This document shows positions 44,000 to 54,445 of a DNA stretch of 64,000 nt, piece after piece; positions within the stretch are counted from its first letter, which is position 1, and each line of letters starts with the position of its first letter. The position numbers and the translations under genes were made by a program. The notes under the pieces are model-generated. The model made no database searches, was not told the DNA's origin, and was given only the letters and a program-made list of their open reading frames with translations. The stretch is from Microbacteriaceae bacterium 3FA27C10 (GTDB taxonomy: Bacteria > Actinomycetota > Actinomycetes > Actinomycetales > Microbacteriaceae): contig SCNI01000013.1 of NCBI GenBank assembly GCA_005502775.1, positions 26,283 to 90,282 of the forward strand, in the 5' to 3' direction.

Positions 44000-44983
<984 letters not shown>

Positions 44984-45078
44984 CGAGGGGTGCGTGACGA
45001 GGGGGCGTGACGACGGGCGCGCAGCGAGAGCGAGTGATCGGTGACGGCGCCGAGGGGGGTGCGGGTACCATGGCTGGG

Positions 45079-46812
45079 ATGTCCGACGACCAGGTGCCTC
45101 CGACGCGGCGTGAGCTGCGTGAGGCCGAAGCGCGCGCGGCGGCTGCGGGCTCCGGTCTCGCGTCGAGCGCGGCCGCCGATGTCGGCGCCTCGGCCGACGC
45201 TGCCGTCTCGGCCGACGAGCAGGTGACCGGTGACACCCTTCCTACGGCGCGACTGCCGAAGCTCGACAGCGGCGCCGTGCCGACCCTCGTGGTGCCTGCT
45301 GCCATCCCGCCCTCGGTCGCCGCGATGGCACTCGACGACGATGCGGCGACGGCGACGGGCGGTGTCGTAGCAGGCCGCGGGGCCGGCGGTGGCTTCTGGG
45401 CGCTGGTGCGCCGTCATCCGCGGATCTGGGGCGGATCGGCCGCCGCCGTCGCCCTGCTCGTGCTCGGCGGCGGAGCGTTCGCCGCTGGCGCCGCCGTGGC
45501 GGGCGGCTCGAGCGCGCCGGTGGCCGTCGTCGACAGCGCGACCGCGACGCCCAGCCCGAGCGCCACGGCGACGCCGACCCCCTCGGCGACGGCCCGGGCG
45601 CTGCCGCAGGCGGCCGGGGCGCCGTCGCCCATCCGAACCTGCTCGGTGGCCGACCTCGCCACCGACTCGCGCCTCGGCACCTTCCTCGGCAGCGTGCGCA
45701 ACGCCGCCACCGGCGAGGTGCTCTTCGACCGCAGCGCGAACACCTACGCCCGCACCGCCAGCGTGATGAAGGTGCTCACGAGTTCGGCCGCACTCGCCGT
45801 GCTCGGCCCCGACTACCGCGTTCCCACCACCGTGGTGAAGGGCGCGAACCCGGGTGAGGTCGTGCTCGTCGGGAGCGGTGACATCACTCTCGCGAGCACC
45901 GGGTCGAACATCTACCAGGATGCCGCGAGCCTGCCCGACCTCGCCGCGCAGGTGAAGGCCGCCTGGGCCGCCGACCCCTCCACCGCCGGCACGCCCATCA
46001 CCTCGATCGTGCTCGACGCCACGGCATTCTCGGGCGACCGCTGGCAGCCCTCGTGGAACCGCAAGGAACTCTACGACGGCTACTCCTCCGAGGTCACGGC
46101 GCTGCAGGTCGACGGCGACCGCGACGACCCCTCCGCCAACGTCTCGGCCCGCAGCGAGAACGCGGTGCTCCGGGCCGGCCAGAGTTTCGCCATCTCGCTC
46201 GGGGTGCCGAACGCGGCTCTCGCGGAAGGTGCAGCGCCGGCCGGTGCTGCACAGCTCGGCCGGGTGCTCTCCGCTCCGGTGTCGACGATGATCCCGGATG
46301 CGCTGTTGCGCTCCGACAACACCGAAGCGGAGATGCTCGCCCGGCTGGTGGCCGTGAAGCTCGGCGTCGGCAGCGACTTCGGCGCCCTGCAGAAGGCCAT
46401 TCCCCAGGCTCTCGCCACCTACGGCCTCGACACGGGCGGTCTCACCATCGTCGACGGCTCGGGCCTCAGCGACAACAACGGGGTGTCGCCGAACTTCCTC
46501 AGCCAGCTCTTCATCAAGATCGACGACCGCGAGGGCAATCTCGGCATCATCGCCGACGGCCTCCCGGTCGCGGGCCGCTCGGGAACTCTCGCCGGCCGGT
46601 TCAACGGCACGCCCGCGGCGGGCAACGTCATCGCCAAAACCGGCTGGATCGACACCGGCTACACGCTCTCCGGCATCATCGACGCCGCCGACGGCTCGGT
46701 GCTCACCTTCGCCTTCTTCGCCCTCGACAACGTCGACGACAGTGCGAAGACGGCCATCGACGCCCTCACGAACGGCGTCTACGCCTGTGGCAACAATCTC
46801 GCCAACACCTGA
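45079..46812 (+). CDS. dacB: D-alanyl-D-alanine carboxypeptidase/endopeptidase (PBP4 type)
   Basis: A 577-residue class C penicillin-binding protein of family S13. A long Ala-rich cytoplasmic N-terminus (about 110 residues) precedes one transmembrane helix, a Thr/Pro/Ser linker and the enzyme. The motifs are Ser228 in ASVMKV (SxxK), RSDNTEAEML (SxN) and IAKTGWIDTG (KTG). It trims or cleaves peptidoglycan stem peptides. Starts at 45007 (GTG), 45070 and 45079 are possible; TACCAT ends 7 bases before ATG 45079, a leaderless layout, so I use that. Confidence 0.9.
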   Translation: MSDDQVPPTRRELREAEARAAAAGSGLASSAAADVGASADAAVSADEQVTGDTLPTARLPKLDSGAVPTLVVPAAIPPSVAAMALDDDAATATGGVVAGRGAGGGFWALVRRHPRIWGGSAAAVALLVLGGGAFAAGAAVAGGSSAPVAVVDSATATPSPSATATPTPSATARALPQAAGAPSPIRTCSVADLATDSRLGTFLGSVRNAATGEVLFDRSANTYARTASVMKVLTSSAALAVLGPDYRVPTTVVKGANPGEVVLVGSGDITLASTGSNIYQDAASLPDLAAQVKAAWAADPSTAGTPITSIVLDATAFSGDRWQPSWNRKELYDGYSSEVTALQVDGDRDDPSANVSARSENAVLRAGQSFAISLGVPNAALAEGAAPAGAAQLGRVLSAPVSTMIPDALLRSDNTEAEMLARLVAVKLGVGSDFGALQKAIPQALATYGLDTGGLTIVDGSGLSDNNGVSPNFLSQLFIKIDDREGNLGIIADGLPVAGRSGTLAGRFNGTPAAGNVIAKTGWIDTGYTLSGIIDAADGSVLTFAFFALDNVDDSAKTAIDALTNGVYACGNNLANT

Positions 46813-46885
46813 GCCGCCCGGCTCGTCAGGGCGTGTGCAGCCGTAGAATCGAGGCAGAACGGTTCGACGGATTCGGGAGTCAACG

Positions 46886-47479
46886 ATGTCCAAAGCCCTC
46901 TTCATCATCGACGTGCAGAACGACTTCATCGAGGGCGGGGCCCTCGGGGTGGAAGGCGGAACCGCGGTCGCGAACGGCATCTCGCGACTGCTGGCGGAGC
47001 ATCCGGACACCTATCAATTCGTGATCGCCTCGCGCGACTGGCACGACCCCGACAACGACAACGGCGGCCACTTCGCCACGGATGCCGAGCCCGACTTCGT
47101 CACCACCTGGCCGGTGCACTGCGTAGCCGGAACCTACGGCGCCGAGTACCACGACGAGCTCACCACGCGATCGATCGACCACCACGTGCGCAAGGGGCAG
47201 GGGCAGCCGGCCTACTCGATCTACGAGGGCACCACCGAAGAGGGCGGCACCGTGCACGAGTTGCTCGACGCGAACGGGGTGACCGAGGTCGACGTCGCCG
47301 GGCTCGCCACCGACTACTGTGTGCGCGCATCCGCCCTCGACGCGATCGAGCACGGCCGGCACGTGCGCATCATCACCGACCTGGTGGCGGGGGTGTCCCC
47401 GGAGGCGTCGCGCGCGGCCATCGCCGAGCTCGCGCACGCGGGCGCCGACCTGGTGACCTCGGAGCTCGTGGATCGCTGA
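46886..47479 (+). CDS. pncA: Nicotinamidase (isochorismatase-fold)
   Basis: A 197-residue hydrolase converting nicotinamide to nicotinate in NAD salvage. The triad is Asp10 in FIIDVQNDF, Lys in VRKGQGQPAYSIY and Cys in GLATDYCVRASALDA. DWHDPDNDNGGHF supplies the metal-binding Asp and His residues. Length is normal. The start is ATG 46886. Convergent with pucR; an 8-bp G/C-rich hairpin (47495-47502 with 47523-47530) lies between. Confidence 0.93.
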   Translation: MSKALFIIDVQNDFIEGGALGVEGGTAVANGISRLLAEHPDTYQFVIASRDWHDPDNDNGGHFATDAEPDFVTTWPVHCVAGTYGAEYHDELTTRSIDHHVRKGQGQPAYSIYEGTTEEGGTVHELLDANGVTEVDVAGLATDYCVRASALDAIEHGRHVRIITDLVAGVSPEASRAAIAELAHAGADLVTSELVDR

Positions 47480-47559
47480 GCGGCCGGCGCCTTCGGCGCG
47501 CAGGTGGGTCTGCGGGGCTCGCTGCGCGCCGATGCGGGCAGTGCCCGAGCGCGCGTGGG

Positions 47560-49191
47560 TCAGCGCGCAGGCGAGCCGGAACCGGCCTGCAGCAGCACCC
47601 AGAGTTCGGCTCGGTCGGCGAAGCGGTCGACGTCGAGGTCGAGGAGCTCGCCGAGCTCGGTCATCCGGGCCTTGAGGCTGTGGCGGTGCAGTCCCAGTTC
47701 GCGCGCCGCGGGCTCCCAGGCGCCGTTGTGCCGGAGCCACACCTCGGCCTGCCGGAGCAGCCCGGGGCCGTCGGGGAGAGCCTGCGCCGGCGCCAGGCGG
47801 GCGCGGGCGAGGCTGCCGAGCGCTCCACCGGGGGTGGCGGTGGTGTCGTCGGCGTGTCCGCCGACCCCGCTCGAGGTGCTCAGCGCGCCGAGGAGGCCGA
47901 GGAGACCCGCGGGCACCGTTTCGGCGAAGTCGGCGACGCCGGTGCGGGCCTCGGCGCCACCCGCTGCGCGGAAGGAGCCTGCGCCCAGGGCGGCGGCCGA
48001 CTGTGTGAGGCCGGTCTCGAGCTCGTTCCAGCCGAGACGTCCGGAGGCTCCGGCCGTGGCGCCGCGCTGCTCGAGCAGCCGGCGCAGGCGGGGCCAGCGG
48101 TGCTCGTCGACGAGCAGCACGAGCCGGGATGCGCGCCGCACCACGAAGACACCGCTCGCCGCCGAGGCGGCCTGCCGCTCGACCCAGTCGACGAGAAGCG
48201 GCGGCTGCTCGGCCTCGACCATGGTCACAACCACGAAGTACTCGTCGGGAAGTGACACCGGGAGCGTCGCCGTGGCCTTGCGCACCGCCCCGAGCTGACC
48301 GTCGAGCAGCAGCTCGAAGAGCTGCTCGGAGAGCGCGCGAAGACTCTCCCGCACGAACTGGGCCTGCTCGAGCGAGACCTCGGCCAGGGCGGCGAGGGTG
48401 GTGAGTACCGAGAGGTCGGCCCGGTCGAACGCGCGGTCGCGGCGCGCGACCAGCACACCGCGGAGCCGGCCCGTGCCACCGAGGGTCTGGAGCACCGCGT
48501 GGCCGCCGCCCGCAAGCGTGCCCGTGGCCGGGTCGTCGGCGCCGAGGGTGACCCGGGCGCGACGGTCGGCATGTAACAGCCTCCGCACCGCGGGCAGCAG
48601 CTCGGCGAACGGGGCCACCGCGCGCGCAGCCGTCAACGCCGGGTCGCCGACCGCGATCACCTCGCCATCGGGGTCGAACACCGCCACCCGGCACGCCAGG
48701 CGCTCGGCCGCGCGGGCCGTCGCCGCGCCGAGGCCCCCGTTGCCGAGGATGGCGAGCGAGAGCTGACGCTGCGACTCGAGCGCCGCATCGAGACGGGCTC
48801 GTTCCTCGGCGGCGTTCGCCTCGGCGACCCACCGGGCGAGAGCGATGAACGGGGTGCGGTAGGGAACCTCGAAGAGCGGCATGGCGTGGGCGTGGCACGC
48901 GCGTTCGAGTTCGAGCGGCGTGCCGTCGCGCACCACCTCGGTGCCGAAGCCGAGCGCCACCACGCCGAGCTCGCGCAGGCGCCGCACGTAGTCGTCGAAC
49001 CGCGTGGCTGGCCAGTCGCCGAACTGCCGGCCCGTCGTGAGCAGCAGCTGGCCGGCGGCGAGAAAGGGAGTGGGGTCGTCGAGGTCGGATCCGTGGGCCC
49101 AGGAGATCGCGACGCCGGGCGGATGCGCGGGGCCGAGCGGGCGCAGCCCGAACGTGCGCTGGGCGAGGAGCTCGGCGAGGGTGGCGGGCAT
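47560..49191 (-). CDS. PucR family transcriptional regulator
   Basis: A 543-residue regulator. The N-terminal PucR-like sensory domain (residues 1-120: SDLDDPTPFLAAGQLLLTTGRQF, LGVVALGFGTEVVRDGTP) is followed by a GAF-like part and the C-terminal helix-turn-helix (AEVWLRHNGAWEPAARELGLHRHSLKARMTELGELL). Family members control purine, GABA or polyamine catabolism. It diverges from the aldehyde dehydrogenase gene, and so probably activates that gene and the aminotransferase beyond. TGCCA-TAG-TGGCA (49242-49254) in the interval is a possible operator. Confidence 0.9.
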   Translation of the reverse strand: MPATLAELLAQRTFGLRPLGPAHPPGVAISWAHGSDLDDPTPFLAAGQLLLTTGRQFGDWPATRFDDYVRRLRELGVVALGFGTEVVRDGTPLELERACHAHAMPLFEVPYRTPFIALARWVAEANAAEERARLDAALESQRQLSLAILGNGGLGAATARAAERLACRVAVFDPDGEVIAVGDPALTAARAVAPFAELLPAVRRLLHADRRARVTLGADDPATGTLAGGGHAVLQTLGGTGRLRGVLVARRDRAFDRADLSVLTTLAALAEVSLEQAQFVRESLRALSEQLFELLLDGQLGAVRKATATLPVSLPDEYFVVVTMVEAEQPPLLVDWVERQAASAASGVFVVRRASRLVLLVDEHRWPRLRRLLEQRGATAGASGRLGWNELETGLTQSAAALGAGSFRAAGGAEARTGVADFAETVPAGLLGLLGALSTSSGVGGHADDTTATPGGALGSLARARLAPAQALPDGPGLLRQAEVWLRHNGAWEPAARELGLHRHSLKARMTELGELLDLDVDRFADRAELWVLLQAGSGSPAR

Positions 49192-49332
49192 GCGACGAGC
49201 CTACGAGAGAATGCCGGATCGGCACAGTCATGCATCCGAAGTGCCATAGTGGCAGCAACCCCGGAGTCCGCTCGGGCATAGTTTCGAGAGCGGGACCCGC
49301 CGACCGTGCCCGGCCCGCGAAAGGACTACGAC

Positions 49333-50799
49333 ATGAGCGCCGCATCCGAATCCGAGCTCCTCGCCACGGTTCCCGACCGCCTGTTCATCGGCGGAGACTG
49401 GGTGTCCGGCACGGGCGGCGGAAGCATCGACGTGCGCGACCCGGCCACCGGCGCGGTGCTCAAGACCATCGCCGACGCGACCCCGGCCGACGGCCTCGCC
49501 GCCCTCGACGCGGCCGTGGCCGCCGCCGGCTCCTGGGCCGCCACGGCGCCCCGGCAGCGCGGCGAGATCTTGCGTGGAGCCTTCGACCTTCTGCAGGAGC
49601 GGCGCGACGACGTGGCCCTGCTGATGACTCTGGAGATGGGCAAGCCGCTCGCCGAGGCCGCCGGTGAGGTCACCTATGGGGGCGAGTTTCTGCGCTGGTT
49701 CAGCGAGGAGGCGGTGCGCATCTCGGGACGCTACGGCCGCAACCCCGAGGGCACCGGGCAGATGGTGGTCTCGCAGCGCCCGGTGGGGCCGTGCTACCTC
49801 ATCACGCCGTGGAACTTCCCGCTCGCCATGGCGACGCGCAAGATCGCACCGGCGCTCGCGGCCGGCTGCACGGTCGTGGTGAAGCCAGCCGAGCTCACGC
49901 CGCTCACCACGCTCTACGTGGCGCGCCTGCTCGAAGAGGCGGGCCTGCCCGCGGGCGTACTGAACGTCATCACCACCTCGACCTCGGGGGCGGTGTCGGA
50001 GCCGATCATCGCCGACCCGCGCCTGCGCAAGCTCAGCTTCACCGGCTCGACCCCGGTGGGCCGCACGCTCATGAAGCAGGCCGCCCAGAACGTGCTGCGC
50101 ACCTCGATGGAGCTCGGCGGCAACGCGCCGTTCGTGGTGTTCGGCGACGCCGACCTCGACAAGGCCGTCGAGGGTGCTCTGCTCGCGAAATTCCGAAACA
50201 TCGGCCAGGCCTGCACGGCCGCGAACCGCTTCATCGTGCACCGTTCGGTGGCCGCGGAGTTCTCGCGTCGCGTGGCCGAGCGCGTCGGCGCGATGCGCAT
50301 CGGGCGGGGCACCGAGGAGGGGGTGTCGATCGGCCCGCTCATCGACGACAGGGCCGTCGACAAGGCCGATGAGCTGGTTCAGGATGCCGTCTCCCGCGGT
50401 GCCACCCTCGTGGCCGGCGGGCACCGGGTCGAGGGGCCCGGCTCGTTCTACGAGCCCACCGTGGTGACCTCGGTGCCGCTGGACAGCGAGATCCTCCGCG
50501 AGGAGATCTTCGGCCCGGTGGTGTCGGTCGTCGAGTTCGACGACGAGGACGAGGCCGTGCGGCTCGCGAACGACACCGAGTACGGGCTGGTCTCCTACGT
50601 GTTCACCGAGAACCTCGCGCGCGGCCAGCGGATGATCGACAAGCTCGACACCGGCATGATGGGCCTCAACGTGGGCGTGCTCTCGAACGCGGCGGCGCCG
50701 TTCGGCGGGGTGAAGCAGTCGGGCCTCGGCCGTGAGGGCGGGCTCGAGGGCATCCACGAGTACCTCTCGACCAAGTACACGCTCATCCCGAACGGCTGA
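49333..50799 (+). CDS. gabD: NAD(P)-dependent succinate-semialdehyde dehydrogenase-like enzyme
   Basis: A 488-residue aldehyde dehydrogenase. PWNFPLAMATRKIAPALAAGCTVVVKPAE, FTGSTPVGR, the general base Glu in MELGGNAPFVVF, and the nucleophile Cys294 in NIGQACTAANRF are present; the overall pattern fits succinate-semialdehyde dehydrogenase best. It would finish GABA or similar amine breakdown to succinate. AAAGGA lies 8 bases before ATG 49333. Divergent from pucR and convergent with the kinase-aminotransferase gene, which may supply its aldehyde substrate. Confidence 0.9.
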   Translation: MSAASESELLATVPDRLFIGGDWVSGTGGGSIDVRDPATGAVLKTIADATPADGLAALDAAVAAAGSWAATAPRQRGEILRGAFDLLQERRDDVALLMTLEMGKPLAEAAGEVTYGGEFLRWFSEEAVRISGRYGRNPEGTGQMVVSQRPVGPCYLITPWNFPLAMATRKIAPALAAGCTVVVKPAELTPLTTLYVARLLEEAGLPAGVLNVITTSTSGAVSEPIIADPRLRKLSFTGSTPVGRTLMKQAAQNVLRTSMELGGNAPFVVFGDADLDKAVEGALLAKFRNIGQACTAANRFIVHRSVAAEFSRRVAERVGAMRIGRGTEEGVSIGPLIDDRAVDKADELVQDAVSRGATLVAGGHRVEGPGSFYEPTVVTSVPLDSEILREEIFGPVVSVVEFDDEDEAVRLANDTEYGLVSYVFTENLARGQRMIDKLDTGMMGLNVGVLSNAAAPFGGVKQSGLGREGGLEGIHEYLSTKYTLIPNG

Positions 50800-50806
50800 C
50801 CCTGTT

Positions 50807-50863
50807 CGACCAGTCGCACATGGCCCCTTCCCGCGTGATTCGGGGGCCGTTTGCGACTGGTCG
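50807..50863. repeat. Nested inverted repeat between convergent genes
   Basis: CGACCAGTCGCA (50807-50818) and its exact complement TGCGACTGGTCG (50852-50863) enclose a second stem GGCCCC (50822-50827) with GGGGCC (50843-50848). There is no T-run. It fills the 81-base gap between the stops of gabD and the aminotransferase gene. It may be a bidirectional terminator or a dispersed REP-like element. Confidence 0.65.
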
Positions 50864-50880
50864 ACGGGGGCGCCGGGTCG

Positions 50881-53800
50881 TCACCAGCCGAAGGTGAGCA
50901 CCTCGTCGAGGGTGTCGACGAAGAAGTCGGCGCTGGCGATCGTGAGGGTCATCGGCGGCTTGATCTTGAGAACGCACTGACGGTCGGAGGTGGGCTGCAC
51001 GATGACGCCGAGTTCGCGCATCCGCTCGCACAGGGCCGCCGTCTCCTCGGTGGCCGGTTCGCGGGTCTCGCGGTCGCGAACGAGCTCGACCCCCAGGTAG
51101 AGCCCGCGGCCGTGCACGGCGCCGATGAGCGGATGCCGCTCGCCGAGCTCCTCGAGCCGACGCTTGAGGTGAGCTCCCACCACGCGGGCGTTCTGCTGCA
51201 GTCCCTCGTCGGCCACGATGTCGAGCACGGTGAGCCCCACCACCGAGCTCACCGGGCTGCCGCCCGCGGAGGAGAAGAAGTAGCCCTGTGAGCGGTACTC
51301 GTCGGCCACCTCGCGCCGGGTCACGACGGCGCCGAGCGGATGCCCGTTGCCCATCGCCTTGGCGATCGTGACGATGTCGGGCACCACGCTTTGCAGCTCG
51401 AAGCCCCAGAAGACGTCGCCGAGGCGGCCGTAGCCGACCTGCACCTCGTCGGCGATGCAGAGGCCGCCGTGGGTGCGGACCGCCTCGTAGACCGCGGCGA
51501 GGTAGCCGTCGGGAAGCGGCATCCCGCCCGCGTTGCCGTAGAAGGCCTCGGCGATGAAGGTGGCCGGCGGCCGGCCGGCCGCGGCCAGCCGTTCGATCTC
51601 GGCGACGGCTTCGGGGGCATAGCGCCGGGCCTCGTCGCCCCGGTGTCGTCCGCGGTAGGCGTTCGGCGCGTCGAGGGTGTGCACCCACTCGGGGCGGGTC
51701 TCGAGCGCGTTCGGATTGTCGGCCACGGAGGTGGAGACGGCGTCGCTCGCGTCGGACCAGCCGTGGTAGGCCTCACGCACCGCGACGACATCGCGACGCT
51801 TCGACCAGGCCCACGAGATGCGCAGCGCCAGATCGACCGCCTCGGTGCCGCTGTTCACGAGGAAGACGGTGTCGAGCGGGTCGGGGAGCAGCGCGGTCAG
51901 GCGCTCGGAGAGCTCGACGATCGCCTCGTAGTTGAACCGGGAGTTGGAGTTGAACAGCCGCAGCTGGCGCTCGACCGCGTCGGCGATGCGCGGATGCGCG
52001 TGGCCGACCGCGGCGACGTTGTTCACCATGTCGAGGTAGGGGCGGGCCTCGGTGTCGAAGAGGTGGTGCCGCCAGCCGCGCTCGATCCGGGGCGGATGCG
52101 CGTAGTAGTGCTCCTGCACCTCGGCGAGCGACCGCTCGCGGCGCGCGAGCAGGGCGTCGGTGCCCTCGGAGACGGCAGCTCCGGAGGTGGATGCCATGGC
52201 GGCGGACGCGGTGGCGGCTTCGCGGATGCCGGGCTCGGAGGCGACGGCTGCCGTCGTGCGGGATGCCGGGGCGTCCCGAGCGTCGGAGGGCGCGGCGATC
52301 AGCGGGGTGGGGTCGAGCGCGATGCTGCGCCAGCCCGGTGCCAGCTCGGCGGTGGCGAACCACGGTGCCGCCGCGGGGTCGGTGCCGGCGGCGAGGAGCC
52401 GCGCACCGAGCCGCTGCCCGGCTGTCGTGTGGCCGAGCTCGGCGCCGGCGGGCACGGCGGCAGAGGCGCGCGTCGAGGCCTCCAGCCCGGTGAGCTCGAG
52501 CGTCGACTCCGCGCCGATCAGGAGCAGGCGGTCGCCGTCGCGGCGGAGCGTTCCGGGCCAGGGCGCGAGGAGTGGGGTGGGGGAGGCGGTCCACAGCTCG
52601 ACGCCGAGCGCGACGCACGGGTGCGGCTCTTGCGACTCGCGGAAGGAACGGGTGAGGCGGCGCTCGCCGAAGCGGGTGAGGACGACCGCGGCCCCGGCGG
52701 CCAGTGCTTCCGCCGCCGCGAGTGCCTCGGCGTCGGGATGAGCGAAGCGGCCGTCGTCGAGGGCCCGGCTCGTCGACGAGAGGTCGAGCGTCACGATGCC
52801 GAAGTCGTCCGGTCGTGCGGCGGCGGGCGCGGCCAGCAGCGCGTGGATGGCCGCCGACGGCATTCGCTCGCGGACGGTGGGGGCGTCTGTCTTCGCACGC
52901 CCGGTCGCGTCGAGCACGAGCCCGGTCATCACCTCGAGCGGCACGCTCGTGGCCACGTCGAACACCCGGTGCTCGTGCTCGGCGTTCTCGCGCGTGTAGT
53001 CGTTGTCCGGGTCGATCGCGGCGGCGTGATGCGCGCTCACGACGAGCGTGGCCGCTCGCGCCACCACGAGGGGCCAGAGCGCCTCGGCCTCGGCGCTGGA
53101 GAGTGGGCGCCGGACGTGGAAGGCGCGCACCGCCGGCAGGATCGACGCCGGACGCGCCCGATGGTGGTGCAGCAGCGAGGAGCAGGTGACGGCGAGCTCC
53201 GCCACCGCCCAGCTGCGCATCACGTCGCCGAAGTCGATGATGCCCACCGGATCGAGCCGCCCCGCCGGGGTGCGCCGGCCCACCACGTTGTCGTCGGTGA
53301 GGTCGCCGTGGACGGCCTGCAGTGGCAACTCCTCCTCTTCGAGCGCGGCCAGGGCATCCTGCGCCGCCCGACTCGCCGAGCGGATGCGCGCAGCCAGGTG
53401 CGCATCGCCGACGAACGGGAGCAGCTCGGCCACGAGCCGCCCGGCGTTCCGCAGGTCCCACTCGAGGTCGCGCTCGATTCCCGGATGCTCGAAGCCGGCG
53501 AGCGCCCGCACCGAGCGCGCGGCCAGGGCGCCGAGGGCCGCCGCTGTTCCGCCGTCGATCGCCTGGGGCCCCGAGAGCGGGGTTCCCTCCACGAAGCTCA
53601 GCGCCCGCACGAGCATCGGCGTGCCGCCGATGGCGACCCGTTGCACCAGCTCGCCGTCGACACCGGGGATCGTGCGGGGAACGAGGATGCCCGGTTCGGC
53701 GCGGCCGAGTCGCTCCGCGGCGAGCGACTGGGCCAGCAGCTCCTCGGTGGTCGTGGCCGGGTTCGCGAACTTCAGCAGCATCCGCTCGCCCGCGCCGTCG

Positions 53801-53994
53801 GCGCCGCCCGGCTCGGGGTCCAGCACGAAGTTGGCGTCGTGCTGGCTGCCGAGAGCACGCACCGCGCCGCTTGTCGCGCCCGTGCGGCCGAAGCGCTCGC
53901 GGGCCACCCTGGCCGCCTCGGCTCCGGAGACCGCCGGAGCGGCGGTCACCGTCTCGGCGAAGGAACGTCGGCTCCGGGGTTCCGAGGGGTTCAT
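50881..53994 (-). CDS. APH-type kinase/class III aminotransferase fusion protein
   Basis: About 1037 residues in three parts. Residues 40-345 are an aminoglycoside-phosphotransferase/choline-kinase fold with VHGDLTDDNVV and IIDFGDV as catalytic and metal motifs. Residues 350-600 are a middle region with remains of a peptidase-M23-like or carrier domain. From about 630 comes a PLP-dependent class III aminotransferase: NSGTEAVDLALR, FIAEAFYGNAGGMPLP, CIADEVQVGYGRLG, and Lys in VTIAKAMGNGHPLGAV. Such fusions phosphorylate a hydroxyamine and then remove or transfer the amino group. GGAG precedes ATG 53994. It runs toward gabD. Confidence 0.87.
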   Translation of the reverse strand: MNPSEPRSRRSFAETVTAAPAVSGAEAARVARERFGRTGATSGAVRALGSQHDANFVLDPEPGGADGAGERMLLKFANPATTTEELLAQSLAAERLGRAEPGILVPRTIPGVDGELVQRVAIGGTPMLVRALSFVEGTPLSGPQAIDGGTAAALGALAARSVRALAGFEHPGIERDLEWDLRNAGRLVAELLPFVGDAHLAARIRSASRAAQDALAALEEEELPLQAVHGDLTDDNVVGRRTPAGRLDPVGIIDFGDVMRSWAVAELAVTCSSLLHHHRARPASILPAVRAFHVRRPLSSAEAEALWPLVVARAATLVVSAHHAAAIDPDNDYTRENAEHEHRVFDVATSVPLEVMTGLVLDATGRAKTDAPTVRERMPSAAIHALLAAPAAARPDDFGIVTLDLSSTSRALDDGRFAHPDAEALAAAEALAAGAAVVLTRFGERRLTRSFRESQEPHPCVALGVELWTASPTPLLAPWPGTLRRDGDRLLLIGAESTLELTGLEASTRASAAVPAGAELGHTTAGQRLGARLLAAGTDPAAAPWFATAELAPGWRSIALDPTPLIAAPSDARDAPASRTTAAVASEPGIREAATASAAMASTSGAAVSEGTDALLARRERSLAEVQEHYYAHPPRIERGWRHHLFDTEARPYLDMVNNVAAVGHAHPRIADAVERQLRLFNSNSRFNYEAIVELSERLTALLPDPLDTVFLVNSGTEAVDLALRISWAWSKRRDVVAVREAYHGWSDASDAVSTSVADNPNALETRPEWVHTLDAPNAYRGRHRGDEARRYAPEAVAEIERLAAAGRPPATFIAEAFYGNAGGMPLPDGYLAAVYEAVRTHGGLCIADEVQVGYGRLGDVFWGFELQSVVPDIVTIAKAMGNGHPLGAVVTRREVADEYRSQGYFFSSAGGSPVSSVVGLTVLDIVADEGLQQNARVVGAHLKRRLEELGERHPLIGAVHGRGLYLGVELVRDRETREPATEETAALCERMRELGVIVQPTSDRQCVLKIKPPMTLTIASADFFVDTLDEVLTFGW

Positions 53995-54049
53995 GGGCTC
54001 CATCATCCCAGAGGGCCCGGGGTTGACACAGGGCGTCAAGCCTGGTTGG

Positions 54050-54065
54050 TTAGTTACATGACTAA
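54050..54065. promoter_or_regulatory. Candidate YtrA-type operator
   Basis: TTAGT-TACATG-ACTAA is an inverted repeat 23 bases before the GntR start. TTGACA lies 23 bases upstream at 54022-54027. The position over the promoter region suggests autorepression of the GntR-ABC operon. Confidence 0.5.
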
Positions 54066-54088
54066 TGAACCGACAAGGTGGTGCGGCC

Positions 54089-54445
54089 GTGGATGAGTCC
54101 CGGCCGATCTTCGTTCAGATCGCCGAGCTGATCGAGAACGACATCATCGCGGGGGCTCTGCCCGAGGAGTCCCAGGTTCCGTCGACGAACGAGTTCGCTG
54201 CGTTCCATCGCATCAACCCGGCCACGGCCGGCAAAGGCGTCAACCTGCTGGTCGACGAGGGAATCCTCTACAAGAAACGGGGCATCGGAATGTTCGTCGC
54301 CACAGGCGCTCGCGACACGCTCGTCGCGAAGCGCCGCGATCGCTTTCAGAACGAATTCGTGCGGCCGCTCGTCACGGAGGCCGGCAAGCTCGGCATCACG
54401 CAGGCGCAGCTGGTCGCGATGATCAGAAAGGAAGACGCCGAATGA
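54089..54445 (+). CDS. GntR family (YtrA subfamily) regulator
   Basis: A 118-residue short GntR protein. DESRPIFVQIAELIENDIIAGALPEESQVPSTNEFAAFHRINPATAGKGVNLLVDEGILYKKRGIGMFV is the winged helix, and the short C-terminal helical tail is typical of YtrA, which lacks an effector domain. AAGGTGG precedes GTG 54089; an ATG at 54065 would overlap the operator and is less likely. It overlaps the ABC ATPase gene by 4 bases. YtrA regulators repress ABC operons induced by cell-envelope stress. Confidence 0.9.
   Translation: MDESRPIFVQIAELIENDIIAGALPEESQVPSTNEFAAFHRINPATAGKGVNLLVDEGILYKKRGIGMFVATGARDTLVAKRRDRFQNEFVRPLVTEAGKLGITQAQLVAMIRKEDAE

Noticed and set aside
47495..47530. GGCGCGCA/TGCGCGCC hairpin between pncA and pucR as a functional element
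   Set aside because: The arms are only 8 bases of pure G/C alternation in a G/C-rich gap, which is easily found by chance, and no T-run follows.
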